The notes: a model not told the origin generated them from the letters alone. Positions 1-7,564 are shown, counted from the stretch's first letter. The stretch is 16,288 nucleotides of DNA from RGIG1828 sp045592485 (GCA_045592485.1 JAZNUS010000055.1:1-16288), one strand, 5' to 3'. Numbers and translations are program-made.

Positions 1-150
1 AAACACTAACTTAATTTACTGAATTAAAAGCACTATATTAAAGCACTAATTCAACTCAAATTCTCTTTTCGAGAACCTCTCATACTGTTCATTTTTCAAA
101 GTTCAAACCGTCGTCATGAGCCTTTCCGGAACCCGGTGTCACTCACGCGA
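1..150 (-). ncRNA. Probable 5' leader of an rRNA operon (rRNA gene lies left of the window)
   Basis: Read on the minus strand, the DNA after a strong promoter contains GAACTTTGAAAAAT (91-104), which resembles the boxA antitermination element of Firmicutes rRNA leaders. It is followed by a small hairpin, TTCTC-GAAAA-GAGAA (61-75), and then AT-rich DNA running off the left edge. A 9-base direct repeat, AAAGCACTA on the plus strand, occurs at 27-35 and 40-48. No open frame covers it. I infer that a 16S gene starts just outside; no rRNA sequence itself is visible. A leader of another stable RNA is the alternative. Confidence 0.5.
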
Positions 151-157
151 CTTGATT

Positions 158-186
158 ATAATAACACACCACACATTTTTTGTCAA
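158..186 (-). promoter_or_regulatory. Strong sigma-A type promoter for the leftward leader
   Basis: Minus-strand TTGACA at 181-186, a 17-base spacer, then TATTAT at 158-163. An overlapping TATAAT at 155-160 would give a 20-base spacer. The DNA just upstream of the -35 (187-215) is rich in A and T runs, as in rRNA UP elements. Transcription would start near 150. Confidence 0.65.
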
Positions 187-386
187 CACTTTTTTCACAA
201 AAATCTCCTTTTTATGAGAATTGTTAAAAACAATGTCGAATTTAAGGTGATGTATTAAAGTTTTTCCACAAAACACACATCTTCAATGAAAAATTATACC
301 CTTTGTTTTAAAAAATATTCATTATACTATGGAATTTTTTCTTTTTTTATGTTATATTATGTATATGACATTTACAAAGGAGAAAA
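187..386. other. AT-rich divergent intergenic region
   Basis: About 200 bases between the leftward promoter and the rightward carboxypeptidase-like gene. It contains a short inverted repeat, ATTGTT/AACAAT (220-225 and 229-234). TATACT- and TATATT-like hexamers near 324 and 354 may serve the rightward gene, but no good -35 element accompanies them. The ribosome binding site of the rightward gene is AAAGGAG at 376-382. Nothing else is seen. Confidence 0.5.
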
Positions 387-1805
387 ATGATGCTTAAAAA
401 AGTGTTATCTTCATTTATTATCATTATATATCTGTTTACCCTTTCTTCACCTTTTGCGGTCTTTGCAGAAGAAAAGAAAACAACCGGCAGCAAAGCTGTA
501 CAATCGGAAACTCAAAAAGAAAAAAAAGAATCTGATGCTTCAGAAAAAGATAAAAAGAAAACAGATGATTCCGAGAAGAAAAAAACTGATGATTCGGATG
601 CCGAAATAGAGGAAGAGGAATACCGCCCTCATGCAAAGCACCTTCTGGCTGTTGATATGAAATCCGGATTGTTTATGTATGAAAAAAACATAACACAATC
701 TTTCAATCCCGGCAGTCTTGTTAAAATTCTTACGGCAATAACCGTTCTTGACAATATCAAAAACATTGACAAAACAGTCACTATTCCCGATGGCATTCTT
801 GAAAACTATGATTACGACAACGGAAATATAGGATTAAGATACGGCGAAAATATGACAGTAAGGTCCCTTCTTGAAGCAATGCTCATATATGATGCCGGTG
901 ACTGTGCCCTTGCTTTGGCATACACTACTGCAGACAAATACGAAAAGTTCATAGCAATGATGAATGAAACCGCAAAAAAGGCAGGAGCAGAAAACAGTGT
1001 ATTCACAAATCCCACGGGAAATGAGGGTAAATCGCAGAAAACAACCCTCAGTGATATGTATCACATAACAAAATATGCACTGAAGAATAAAACTTTTGCC
1101 AAAATCGTCAGCACAGAAAGAGTTGAATTTGCTCCCACTAACAAATATCTGCAGCCACGGATACTTTTTAATACAAATCAGTTTATTACCACTTATTACT
1201 CACTGAATCACAAAAACAGGAATATGAAAGGCGTAAAAAGCTATTACAACTCCGACGATGACTGCGGTGTTATTGCACTTTATGAGGATTCTGTGGATTC
1301 AATTCTTTTGCTTTGTGCAGATTCAAACCGCAGAGATGATAACAACTACTCATATAATGATGCAGAATTTATTCTTAATTATTCCAAATCCAATTACAAA
1401 ATGACCACTCTTTTACATAATGAAGAAATTGTTTCGGAAATCATGCTCCCAAACGGAAAGGAAAGCGATCATCTTCTTGCTGTCAGCAATGGAATTGTGC
1501 AGGCAAAGCTGCCCATTACTCACAAAAGCTCTGATATAAAGATTAAAACCGACCTTCGCGAACAGATTATGGCTCCTGTAAAAAAAGGAGAAATTCTCGG
1601 AAGTGCATCTGTGTATTACGGAGATAACAAATGCGGAACTGTTGAGCTTGTGGCATACAGCGATATAGGACACAGCACAATAAATCTTGCCAAGCACTGG
1701 ATGTCAATAGTTTTTAATTCTCTATATTTCAAACTGATATTAGTCGCCTTGGCGGCACTTTTCCTGTATAAAGCAATCCGTGTCAACTCAAGAAAAAAAC
1801 AGTAA
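387..1805 (+). CDS. D-alanyl-D-alanine carboxypeptidase-like protein (serine peptidase S11 fold), degenerate active site
   Basis: The 472-residue protein resembles DacF/PBP5-type carboxypeptidases, which trim cell-wall peptide stems outside the membrane. A signal peptide ends near A27. Residues 28-80 form a Lys/Glu/Asp-rich linker. The S11-like domain runs from about 82 to 330, then a C-terminal beta-type domain, a hydrophobic anchor at about 445-463 and a basic tail. SxxK is present as S110-L-V-K113, and the family blocks 'NPTG' (208-211) and 'FNTNQF' (261-266) are recognisable. However, the SxN position reads D169-A-G171 and the KTG position reads K284-S-Y. It may bind substrate without normal catalysis. 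ATG codons lie at 387 and 390; AAAGGAG at 376-382 fits 390 better (7 bases). Monocistronic, ending at a shared terminator. Fold is fairly sure, activity doubtful. Confidence 0.8.
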   Translation: MMLKKVLSSFIIIIYLFTLSSPFAVFAEEKKTTGSKAVQSETQKEKKESDASEKDKKKTDDSEKKKTDDSDAEIEEEEYRPHAKHLLAVDMKSGLFMYEKNITQSFNPGSLVKILTAITVLDNIKNIDKTVTIPDGILENYDYDNGNIGLRYGENMTVRSLLEAMLIYDAGDCALALAYTTADKYEKFIAMMNETAKKAGAENSVFTNPTGNEGKSQKTTLSDMYHITKYALKNKTFAKIVSTERVEFAPTNKYLQPRILFNTNQFITTYYSLNHKNRNMKGVKSYYNSDDDCGVIALYEDSVDSILLLCADSNRRDDNNYSYNDAEFILNYSKSNYKMTTLLHNEEIVSEIMLPNGKESDHLLAVSNGIVQAKLPITHKSSDIKIKTDLREQIMAPVKKGEILGSASVYYGDNKCGTVELVAYSDIGHSTINLAKHWMSIVFNSLYFKLILVALAALFLYKAIRVNSRKKQ

Positions 1806-1842
1806 CCCCACTGTTAATTTGTTATAAGTAAATCCAATATAC

Positions 1843-1888
1843 AAAAACAACGCACCCTGTCACCGCCGTAAATGAGTGCGTTGTTTTT
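1843..1888. terminator. Bidirectional intrinsic terminator between convergent genes
   Basis: A perfect 13-bp stem, AAAAACAACGCAC (1843-1855) with GTGCGTTGTTTTT (1876-1888), around a 20-base loop. A U-run forms on either strand, so it can end both the carboxypeptidase-like gene and the leftward CPBP operon. Confidence 0.85.
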
Positions 1889-1957
1889 TATTCGAAAAAG
1901 AGTAATCCAAACTCTGAAAACACTGTTTTTCAGGCATGTTCGGATACTAATCTTATG

Positions 1958-2923
1958 TTAAGAAGCAAGAATGCTAAATATAAACATAGTTATTCCATAC
2001 AGCATAAAAAATATGAATCCCTTGTTGCCACGAAGCGTTTTTAAAGGATTAACCAGTATCCCATGAACTGCGTACCGGGCACTTTTTTTATACTCGGAAA
2101 CAAGAATAATCATACCCACCGGAATACACAGAACATATGCTATTGAATAAAGAGATGCAAGCATCATCAGGATTGTATTTTCAGATAACGCCCATTCCAG
2201 CATTTGCATCGGAACAACCGAGCCGAAAAAATTAATTAGAGCATGCAGCAATATTGTATAACGAAGTTTCCCGTGAGTACAGTATATGTAGCCAAGAAGC
2301 ATGCCTAATGCCACCCCGTAAAAAAGCTGATAAAAATTACCATGAAAAACTCCGAAAGTTATTCCTGAAACAATAACACAAAATCCTGTCCCATACCGGT
2401 TGAGTCTGTCTATAAGAAGCTTTCTGAAAAACAGTTCTTCGGCTATGGGAGCTATTATAACGGTGGAGATAATAATTTCAACCGTGCTGTAGCTTTCAAC
2501 AATGTCTTCAACTCCGTTGTAAACCCTTATGCCAAAAACGGTCTCTATAAAAGCATTTACCGTCTGACCAAGTAACGACCCCACAGACATGAGACTGATT
2601 GAAATCAAAATATATGTTGCAAACTTTCCAAAAGTCAGAGGTTGAATATACTTTATGGGACTTGATTTATGGGACAATGAAAAAAGCCAGAACAAAAGCA
2701 ATGCAACAACCGTGTATAAATTGTTCACAAGGAGTAAAAGAAGTTCATTTTCTGCCAACGGCGGAAAAATTGCAACAGCAACACCATAGCCGCCCAACAC
2801 TGCCACATAAGCAGCAATCATAGCGAATGTTGTTGCAAACATCAGACCGGAAACCTTTTTCCGCTCCAACCTCACTGCATCGGGGTGGTCGGTAAGAGCC
2901 GGAATTGCATCATTATATATCAT
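1958..2923 (-). CDS. CPBP family intramembrane metalloprotease
   Basis: The 321-residue integral membrane protein has about eight hydrophobic segments. It carries the CPBP (Abi/Rce1-like) motifs in order: E162-E163-xxx-R167, F190-xxx-H194 and H227-xxx-N231. In characterised relatives these residues form a membrane-embedded glutamate/histidine protease site; the substrate here is unknown. The N-terminal ~25 residues are soluble. The ATG has AAGGAA at 2932-2937, 8 bases upstream. It begins 20 bases after the aldo/keto reductase gene and is probably last in that operon, ending at the terminator at 1843-1888. Family is sure from the motifs; the biological role (bacteriocin immunity, protein processing or other) cannot be told. 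Confidence 0.88.
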   Translation of the reverse strand: MIYNDAIPALTDHPDAVRLERKKVSGLMFATTFAMIAAYVAVLGGYGVAVAIFPPLAENELLLLLVNNLYTVVALLLFWLFSLSHKSSPIKYIQPLTFGKFATYILISISLMSVGSLLGQTVNAFIETVFGIRVYNGVEDIVESYSTVEIIISTVIIAPIAEELFFRKLLIDRLNRYGTGFCVIVSGITFGVFHGNFYQLFYGVALGMLLGYIYCTHGKLRYTILLHALINFFGSVVPMQMLEWALSENTILMMLASLYSIAYVLCIPVGMIILVSEYKKSARYAVHGILVNPLKTLRGNKGFIFFMLYGITMFIFSILAS

Positions 2924-2943
2924 TTTATCACTTCCTTACAAAA

Positions 2944-3786
2944 CTAAAAATCCACCTCATCAGGATAGTGACCCGATTCACCAAACATGGGCATTGAATT
3001 TATATAATTCATGTCATCGGCAGAAATTTCAAAATCGAAAACATCAAAGTTTTCAGATATTCTCTGTGGTGTAACCGATTTGGGCAGTGGAACAACCGAA
3101 TTTTGTATTGCCCAGCGCACGCAAAGCTGTGCAACGGTTTTTTGATACTTATCTGCCAGTGTGACAAGGTCATTGTTTGAAAGAACTCTCCCGCAGCCAA
3201 GAGGCGACCATGCTTCAACAAGAATTTTGTTTCCCCGGCAAAAATCAAGAACTTCATTTTGCATATATCCCGGATGAAATTCAATCTGGTTAACCATTGG
3301 TACAATCTCACTGTCCATAAGAGGCATTAAATGCTTCAACATAAAATTGGACACACCGATTGCCTTTACTCTGCCTTCTTTGTATAGCTTTATAAGCGCT
3401 TTCCATGTTGAAAGATTGATTTCATTCCAGTTGTGGAACTGAATTGAAATAGCGGGCCAGTGAATAAGATATAAATCAAGATAGTCGGTGCCGAGCTTTA
3501 AAAGAGACTCTTCAAAGGCTTTCAGAGTTTTATCGTAGCCTCTTTCCGTGTTCCACAGTTTGCTGGTTATGAAAATATCTTTTCTGTTAAGCTCAGTTTC
3601 ATTAAGTATTTTTCCAACAGATGTTTCATTTCCATATGCCGCTGCAGTGTCAATGTGACGATAGCCTGCGTCAAGCGCGTACCTTAAAGCATTTTCGCAT
3701 TCTTCACCCTCTGACAATCTCCATGTTCCAAAGCCCACTGAAGGAATAGCGTATCCATTGCAAAGTTCAAAAGTGTTTGTTGTCAT
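2944..3786 (-). CDS. Aldo/keto reductase
   Basis: The 280-residue cytosolic NADPH-dependent oxidoreductase has the usual length for the 2,5-diketo-gluconate reductase-like group. The catalytic tetrad is present: D46 and Y51 (in HIDTAAAYGNE), K76 (TSKLW) and H109 (LIHWP). Cofactor-binding blocks GVSNF, NQIEFHPG, EAWSPLG and the late 'LPKSVTPQRISENFDVFDF' are all visible. It reduces an aldehyde or ketone; the substrate is not predictable from sequence. The ATG is preceded by a weak AAAGGG. It lies 24 bases after the cation transporter gene and 20 bases before the CPBP gene, so the three are likely co-transcribed, though no shared pathway is obvious. Confidence 0.92.
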   Translation of the reverse strand: MTTNTFELCNGYAIPSVGFGTWRLSEGEECENALRYALDAGYRHIDTAAAYGNETSVGKILNETELNRKDIFITSKLWNTERGYDKTLKAFEESLLKLGTDYLDLYLIHWPAISIQFHNWNEINLSTWKALIKLYKEGRVKAIGVSNFMLKHLMPLMDSEIVPMVNQIEFHPGYMQNEVLDFCRGNKILVEAWSPLGCGRVLSNNDLVTLADKYQKTVAQLCVRWAIQNSVVPLPKSVTPQRISENFDVFDFEISADDMNYINSMPMFGESGHYPDEVDF

Positions 3787-3810
3787 AATGTTTAGCCCTT
3801 TCTGATGCTA

Positions 3811-4725
3811 TCAATGATGATGGTGATGGTGGTGATGATGATGATGATGGTGGTGTCCGTTATTTTCCGAATGTTCGACACAGCAATCGTGTTCATGACA
3901 ATCCTCACCCGGCAATTCAAGCTCCAGGGTTACATGGGATATGTTATGCTCTTTAAGCTCTTCTCTTATATGCTTTTTAATTTCACTGTGTTCTCCATCG
4001 GTAACAATGTGCATGGTTGCATAATGAACATAACCGTCCATACTCCACAAATGAATGTGATGAACATCTTTGACTCCGTCAATTTCAAGAATATGCTCTT
4101 TTATTTCACCAATGTTAAAATCATCGGGGATTCTTTCAAGGAACAAATCTCCTATATGTTTAAGATTTTTTATTGCATTTATGAATATGAATACTGCAAC
4201 TCCGATTGACATGAGCGGATCAATTATTGAAATATCGGTAAATTGCATAACAACAGCACCAATTAAAACCACAATCCAGCCGAGAACATCTTCGAGCATA
4301 TGGAGATTAACCGCTCTCTGATTAAGGGAATCCCCGTCCTTTGTAACCATGGCTGCAAGAAAATTAACTACGGCACCAATAAGTGCAAACACAATCATAC
4401 CGGTGTAATCAATTTCTACAGGATTAAATATTCTCAAAACTGCATTATACACAACCGCAGCCGAACCAAAAAGAAGAATAACTGTTGTTATGAGACTTCC
4501 CATAACAGAATATCTGATGTAGCCGTAAGTATAGATTTCATCGGGCTGTTTTTTACTTTTTCTCTCAAGAAAATATGAAATACCGATACTCATTGCATCA
4601 CCTATGTCGTGTACAGCATCGGAAACTATCGCGACACTTCCTGTGATAGCACCACCCACAAATTCAAATATGGAAAATGCCAGATTTAAAATAAAGGCTA
4701 TTAGTATATTTCTTTCTGTTTTCAA
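3811..4725 (-). CDS. Cation diffusion facilitator (ZitB/CzcD-type zinc or divalent metal exporter) with poly-His tail
   Basis: A proton-coupled divalent metal exporter of the inner membrane. Numbered from the TTG start (304 residues), it has six transmembrane segments, a metal site formed by H39xxxD43 in TM2 and H142xxxD146 in TM5, and a cytosolic ferredoxin-like domain (about 205-272, with VHHIHLWSMDG). A Cys/His-rich tail ends in 14 consecutive histidines (291-304). HxxxD in TM2 is the zinc-type arrangement. I chose TTG at 4725 because TTAGGAG (4734-4740) lies 8 bases upstream and 'MKTERNILIAF' is the usual family start. An upstream in-frame TTG at 4755 has no ribosome binding site. A TATAAT lies at 4758-4763 without a clear -35. 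First gene of a likely three-gene operon. Confidence 0.92.
   Translation of the reverse strand: MKTERNILIAFILNLAFSIFEFVGGAITGSVAIVSDAVHDIGDAMSIGISYFLERKSKKQPDEIYTYGYIRYSVMGSLITTVILLFGSAAVVYNAVLRIFNPVEIDYTGMIVFALIGAVVNFLAAMVTKDGDSLNQRAVNLHMLEDVLGWIVVLIGAVVMQFTDISIIDPLMSIGVAVFIFINAIKNLKHIGDLFLERIPDDFNIGEIKEHILEIDGVKDVHHIHLWSMDGYVHYATMHIVTDGEHSEIKKHIREELKEHNISHVTLELELPGEDCHEHDCCVEHSENNGHHHHHHHHHHHHHH
3814..3855. repeat. CAY trinucleotide repeat encoding His14
   Basis: Fourteen consecutive CAT/CAC codons (read on the minus strand) sit immediately before the TGA stop of the cation exporter. It is an imperfect triplet repeat, prone to change in length by slippage. Confidence 0.95.
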
Positions 4726-4815
4726 AATATCATCTCCTAAACATATTTTGCACAATAATTATAAATCAGTGAACAATTCAGATGCCCATCATTTTAAGCA
4801 ATAACCTCATCAATA

Positions 4816-6048
4816 TTATTTAAATTGGTCTAATATCTTAATCGCGCCTATATACGGCAACACTCCGGAGGTTCCATAATTCAAACCGCTGTATTCACTT
4901 GTATCTTTGTTTATCCATTCAAAAGGAGCTCCCTCTTTCTCATAGTTGTATGTATGCTTTATAAAATCTTCCAAAATATCTGTTTTTCTATTATAACAGT
5001 ATAAAGCATATGCATACCAACCTGTAGGAGTTGCCCAATATGCACCATTCTGATAAGTATTGTATGGAAGTTTAGTGCATTCCCACGCTGAATCAGCAGA
5101 AAAATCATCATTCGTCAAGATATGTCTCACATATCCATCAACAACCGCAGTCTTATTCATATATGCATTATAAAGAGATTCCAATGTCTTTTCCTCTTTT
5201 ATAACCTGTGAAAAAACTGCATAAGCCGTTGCCCATACATCATATTGTTTTCCAATTCCTGTTGCTGAATATAACCATCCGGTATTATCATCATAAAATT
5301 CTGACAAAATATTTTCCTTGATTTTTTCTGCCTTCTCATTATAAAATTTGCACTTATCCGGTTTGTCTTTAAACATCATCTGCATTTTTCTTGCTGCATT
5401 GTACCTTAAAAGAGAAGCCATTAGTAGTTTACCACTCTTTTTTATTGCATCTACAAAACCCCAATCCACCGTATATGTATCTGCATCGCTAATACATAAA
5501 TCGCTTTTTTCGTCTATATTGTATCCCATAAATGCATATTCAAGGCTTTCTTCAATGGTTAATTCATTACATGTTTCATTAAGTATTTCAATGTCACCGC
5601 TTTGCTCTATATATGCACCCACCATCATTATGTAATAATAATTATCACAGAACGGTGGATAAAAACCAAAGCCCCCGTCCCCTTGATTTTTTCCGGAAGA
5701 GTAGGTACCCGGAAAATAAACCGGTTCTCCGTTATAATTTATGTGATCTGCAATTGAATATGGTGGGATTGACAATCCATTTTCCAGGTAAATTGTTTCT
5801 TTTCCGTTTTGACCGTGGGTTGCAATAATCTTAATATATTTTTTTAACAAGGAATTATCTATCAACTTGCTCTCTGCCATCATTGCACAATCTCTTATCC
5901 AAAAGCTGATATACTTTTCATCACCGGAAGGCAATAAAACAGCTTCATTATTCTCTTTATTAAAATAATTAACTTTTTTATAAAATGTACAATCATCTAT
6001 AGTTTTTATTGCAATTTGTTTGAGTAGATCTATTATCTCTTTACTCAT
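4816..6048 (-). CDS. Six-hairpin glycosidase-like protein (glycoside hydrolase, family uncertain)
   Basis: The 410-residue protein has no signal peptide or membrane segment and is likely cytosolic. It has the aromatic-rich repeating helical pattern of (alpha/alpha)6-barrel glycosidases. Recognisable blocks are FWIRDCAMMAE (about 49-59), a Gly/Tyr-rich loop with GDGGFGFYPP, DADTYTVDWGF, YQNGAYWATPTGWYAYAL and a final YSGLNYGTSGVLPYIGA. The acidic residues in WIRD, VDWGF and APFEW are candidate catalytic positions, but this is inference. It could belong to the GH37/GH63/GH78/GH116-like clan or be an uncharacterised family. I start it at ATG 6048, which has AAAAGGAG 8 bases upstream, instead of the ATG ten codons earlier. 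It has its own promoter (6096-6124) and no sugar transporter next to it. Confidence 0.75.
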   Translation of the reverse strand: MSKEIIDLLKQIAIKTIDDCTFYKKVNYFNKENNEAVLLPSGDEKYISFWIRDCAMMAESKLIDNSLLKKYIKIIATHGQNGKETIYLENGLSIPPYSIADHINYNGEPVYFPGTYSSGKNQGDGGFGFYPPFCDNYYYIMMVGAYIEQSGDIEILNETCNELTIEESLEYAFMGYNIDEKSDLCISDADTYTVDWGFVDAIKKSGKLLMASLLRYNAARKMQMMFKDKPDKCKFYNEKAEKIKENILSEFYDDNTGWLYSATGIGKQYDVWATAYAVFSQVIKEEKTLESLYNAYMNKTAVVDGYVRHILTNDDFSADSAWECTKLPYNTYQNGAYWATPTGWYAYALYCYNRKTDILEDFIKHTYNYEKEGAPFEWINKDTSEYSGLNYGTSGVLPYIGAIKILDQFK

Positions 6049-6095
6049 TATAAATTCTCCTTTTTCGACATCACTCATTTCTGTTAATGAAATTT

Positions 6096-6124
6096 ATTAT
6101 ACCATACTGTCTCGCTTTTTTCAA
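6096..6124 (-). promoter_or_regulatory. Promoter of the six-hairpin glycosidase-like gene
   Basis: Minus-strand TTGAAA at 6119-6124, a 17-base spacer (6102-6118) and TATAAT at 6096-6101. It lies between the rplT terminator and the gene start, giving a leader of about 40 bases. No operator-like repeat is obvious. Confidence 0.75.
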
Positions 6125-6197
6125 GTTGAAATCAGCAATTGCCACTATAGAACCCATAGCAAAATCATTGTATTTTACATGAAAAGCTTGACTTTTC

Positions 6198-6240
6198 AAA
6201 AAAAAAAAAAATGCAACCGCTGCATATTGCAACGATTGCA
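6198..6240 (-). terminator. Intrinsic terminator of the infC-rpmI-rplT operon
   Basis: Arms at 6228-6240 and 6212-6224 form a 13-bp stem with two G-U pairs and a 3-base loop. Fourteen U follow (A-run at 6198-6211 on the plus strand). It lies 26 bases after the rplT stop. Confidence 0.93.
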
Positions 6241-6265
6241 CCTTCAAATGCGTTTTAATCAGAAA

Positions 6266-6622
6266 TTAGTTACGAGCAGCTTTGGCTGTTTCAACGAGCT
6301 GTGTGAAAGCAGCGGGATCTGCGATAGCAATTTCGGAAAGCATTTTTCTGTTGATGTCTACTCCTGCTTTTTTGAGACCGTCCATAAACTGTGAATAGTT
6401 GATTCCGTTCATTTTAGCAGCAGCACTGATTCTTGTAATCCAGAGCTTTCTGAAATCTCTCTTTCTCTGTTTTCTGCCGATATATGCATAAACAAGTGAT
6501 TTCATAACTGCCTGTTTCGCAGTTCTGAAACATTTGCTCTTTGCGCCTCTGTATCCTTTTGCAAGTTTTAAAACTCTTTTTCGTCTTTTTCTGGTCGCCA
6601 TAGCGCCTTTAACTCTAGCCAT
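6266..6622 (-). CDS. rplT: 50S ribosomal protein L20
   Basis: The 118-residue basic protein has the typical L20 length and sequence: MARVKGAMATRKRRKRVLKLAKGY-type start and a globular half with DFRKLWITRISAA and NGINYSQFMDGLK. L20 binds 23S rRNA early in large-subunit assembly. In Bacillus subtilis it also represses its own operon by binding the infC leader, and the leader structure at 7395-7558 suggests the same here. Last gene of the operon, 21 bases after rpmI, with GGAGG before the ATG and a strong terminator after the stop. Confidence 0.98.
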   Translation of the reverse strand: MARVKGAMATRKRRKRVLKLAKGYRGAKSKCFRTAKQAVMKSLVYAYIGRKQRKRDFRKLWITRISAAAKMNGINYSQFMDGLKKAGVDINRKMLSEIAIADPAAFTQLVETAKAARN

Positions 6623-6643
6623 TATTTACGCCTCCCTCTAATA

Positions 6644-6841
6644 TTATTTATACAAAATGAGTCTCTTGATTGTAGCTGCGTTTGCAGATGAAGCATAAGT
6701 ATGCTTTCTGAGAGCTCTCTTTCTCTTTGTGGATTTCTTAGTGAGTATGTGTCTTCTGAAAGCTTGATTTTTCTTTACTTTTCCGTTTTTGGTAAGACCG
6801 AATCTTTTTGCTGCGCCTCTATGAGTTTTGATTTTAGGCAT
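6644..6841 (-). CDS. rpmI: 50S ribosomal protein L35
   Basis: A 65-residue, very basic protein of full L35 length, starting MPKIKTHRGAAKRF with the conserved FRRHILTKKSTKRKR core. It is a structural protein of the large ribosomal subunit. It sits between infC (42 bases upstream) and rplT (21 bases downstream), the universal order in Bacillota. A GGAG-type site precedes the ATG. Confidence 0.98.
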   Translation of the reverse strand: MPKIKTHRGAAKRFGLTKNGKVKKNQAFRRHILTKKSTKRKRALRKHTYASSANAATIKRLILYK

Positions 6842-6884
6842 AGTCTTTTACACTCCTTCCAATTATTTTAGGTAATATAATTTT

Positions 6885-7394
6885 TTACTTTGGTGCAACT
6901 GTCATTGCCATGTTTCTGCCTTCGAGTTTAGCCGGCTTTTCAACACTTCCAACATCGGAAATTGCTTCGGCAAATTTTGCCAGAAGATCGTTGCCGAGCT
7001 GGGTGTGATGAAGCTCTCTTCCTCTGAAGCGAACTGTAATTTTGACTTTGTCACCTGAACTTAAAAACTTCTTAGTGTGATTAACCTTGGTATCGAAGTC
7101 ATGAACATCAATAGAAGGACTCATTTTGATTTCCTTGATGCTTACAACCTTTTGATTCTTTTTAGCTTCTTTTTCTCTTTTTGCCATTTCAAAACGATAC
7201 TTGCCATAATCCATTATTTTACAAACAGGGGGCTTGGCCTGGGGAGCAATCTTCACAAGATCCATACCCTTTTCCTCTGCCCTTCTCATGGCTTCATCGA
7301 TGCTGACAATATCGAGCTGAGTACCGTCGGAATCGATTAATCTAACTTCTTTGTCTTTGATTTCTTCATTAATCAACAAGTCTTTGTTACTGAT
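6885..7394 (-). CDS. infC: Translation initiation factor IF-3, apparent AUC start
   Basis: IF-3 binds the 30S subunit, prevents premature joining of 50S and checks the initiator tRNA-codon pair. The 169-residue product has the N-domain (INEEIKDKEVRLIDSDGTQ), the basic linker (YRFEMAKREKEAKKNQK) and the C-domain (SIKEIKMSP, VRFRGRE, MAMTVAPK), all full length. The frame stays open upstream to 7487, but that part overlaps the hairpins of the leader and has no ribosome binding site. GGAGG at 7404-7408 lies 9 bases before an in-frame ATC (7392-7394), and no in-frame ATG, GTG or TTG lies near it. IF-3 genes elsewhere begin with AUU or AUC, which lets IF-3 limit its own synthesis. I therefore take ATC as the start. 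Confidence 0.95.
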   Translation of the reverse strand: MSNKDLLINEEIKDKEVRLIDSDGTQLDIVSIDEAMRRAEEKGMDLVKIAPQAKPPVCKIMDYGKYRFEMAKREKEAKKNQKVVSIKEIKMSPSIDVHDFDTKVNHTKKFLSSGDKVKITVRFRGRELHHTQLGNDLLAKFAEAISDVGSVEKPAKLEGRNMAMTVAPK

Positions 7395-7558
7395 GACAAA
7401 ACACCTCCATAAATTATTTAGCCAGCAGATTTTGCACAATCTTGTCAGACAACAAAAAAAGTGGGCAAAATCCACCCACTTATACAAAACAAGATAAGTA
7501 TTAACCTTACCGATACCTTTAAACCGTAAGGTGAGAGGTGGACCTCTGCTTTGCTTTC
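7395..7558 (-). ncRNA. infC operon leader, L20-type attenuator
   Basis: About 160 nt between a consensus promoter and infC, read on the minus strand. In order: AGAGGT/ACCTCT hairpin (7534-7547); ACCTTAC/GTAAGGT hairpin (7504-7510 with 7526-7532); ACTTAT/ATAAGT hairpin (7478-7483 with 7494-7499); then AAGTGGG/CCCACTT followed by seven U (7454-7481), a terminator. The last two share bases 7478-7481, so only one can form. That is the layout of a transcription attenuator, as known for the L20-controlled infC leader of B. subtilis. The assignment to L20 is inferred from position and structure, not from a sequence search. Confidence 0.72.
7454..7481 (-). terminator. Leader terminator (attenuator) upstream of infC
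   Basis: A 7-bp stem, AAGTGGG with CCCACTT, a 9-base loop and a 7-base U-run, about 75 nt into the infC leader and 60 nt before the start codon. It lies inside the transcript of an essential operon, so it must be conditional. Its 5' arm overlaps the competing hairpin at 7478-7499. Confidence 0.75.
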
Positions 7559-7564
7559 TAGTGC

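Noticed and set aside
3805..4209. Plus-strand open frame rich in methionine and valine
   Set aside because: It is the antisense shadow of the CAY repeat and the exporter gene.
7395..7487. 31-residue N-terminal extension of IF-3
   Set aside because: It overlaps the leader hairpins and U-run, has no ribosome binding site and is not part of known IF-3 proteins.
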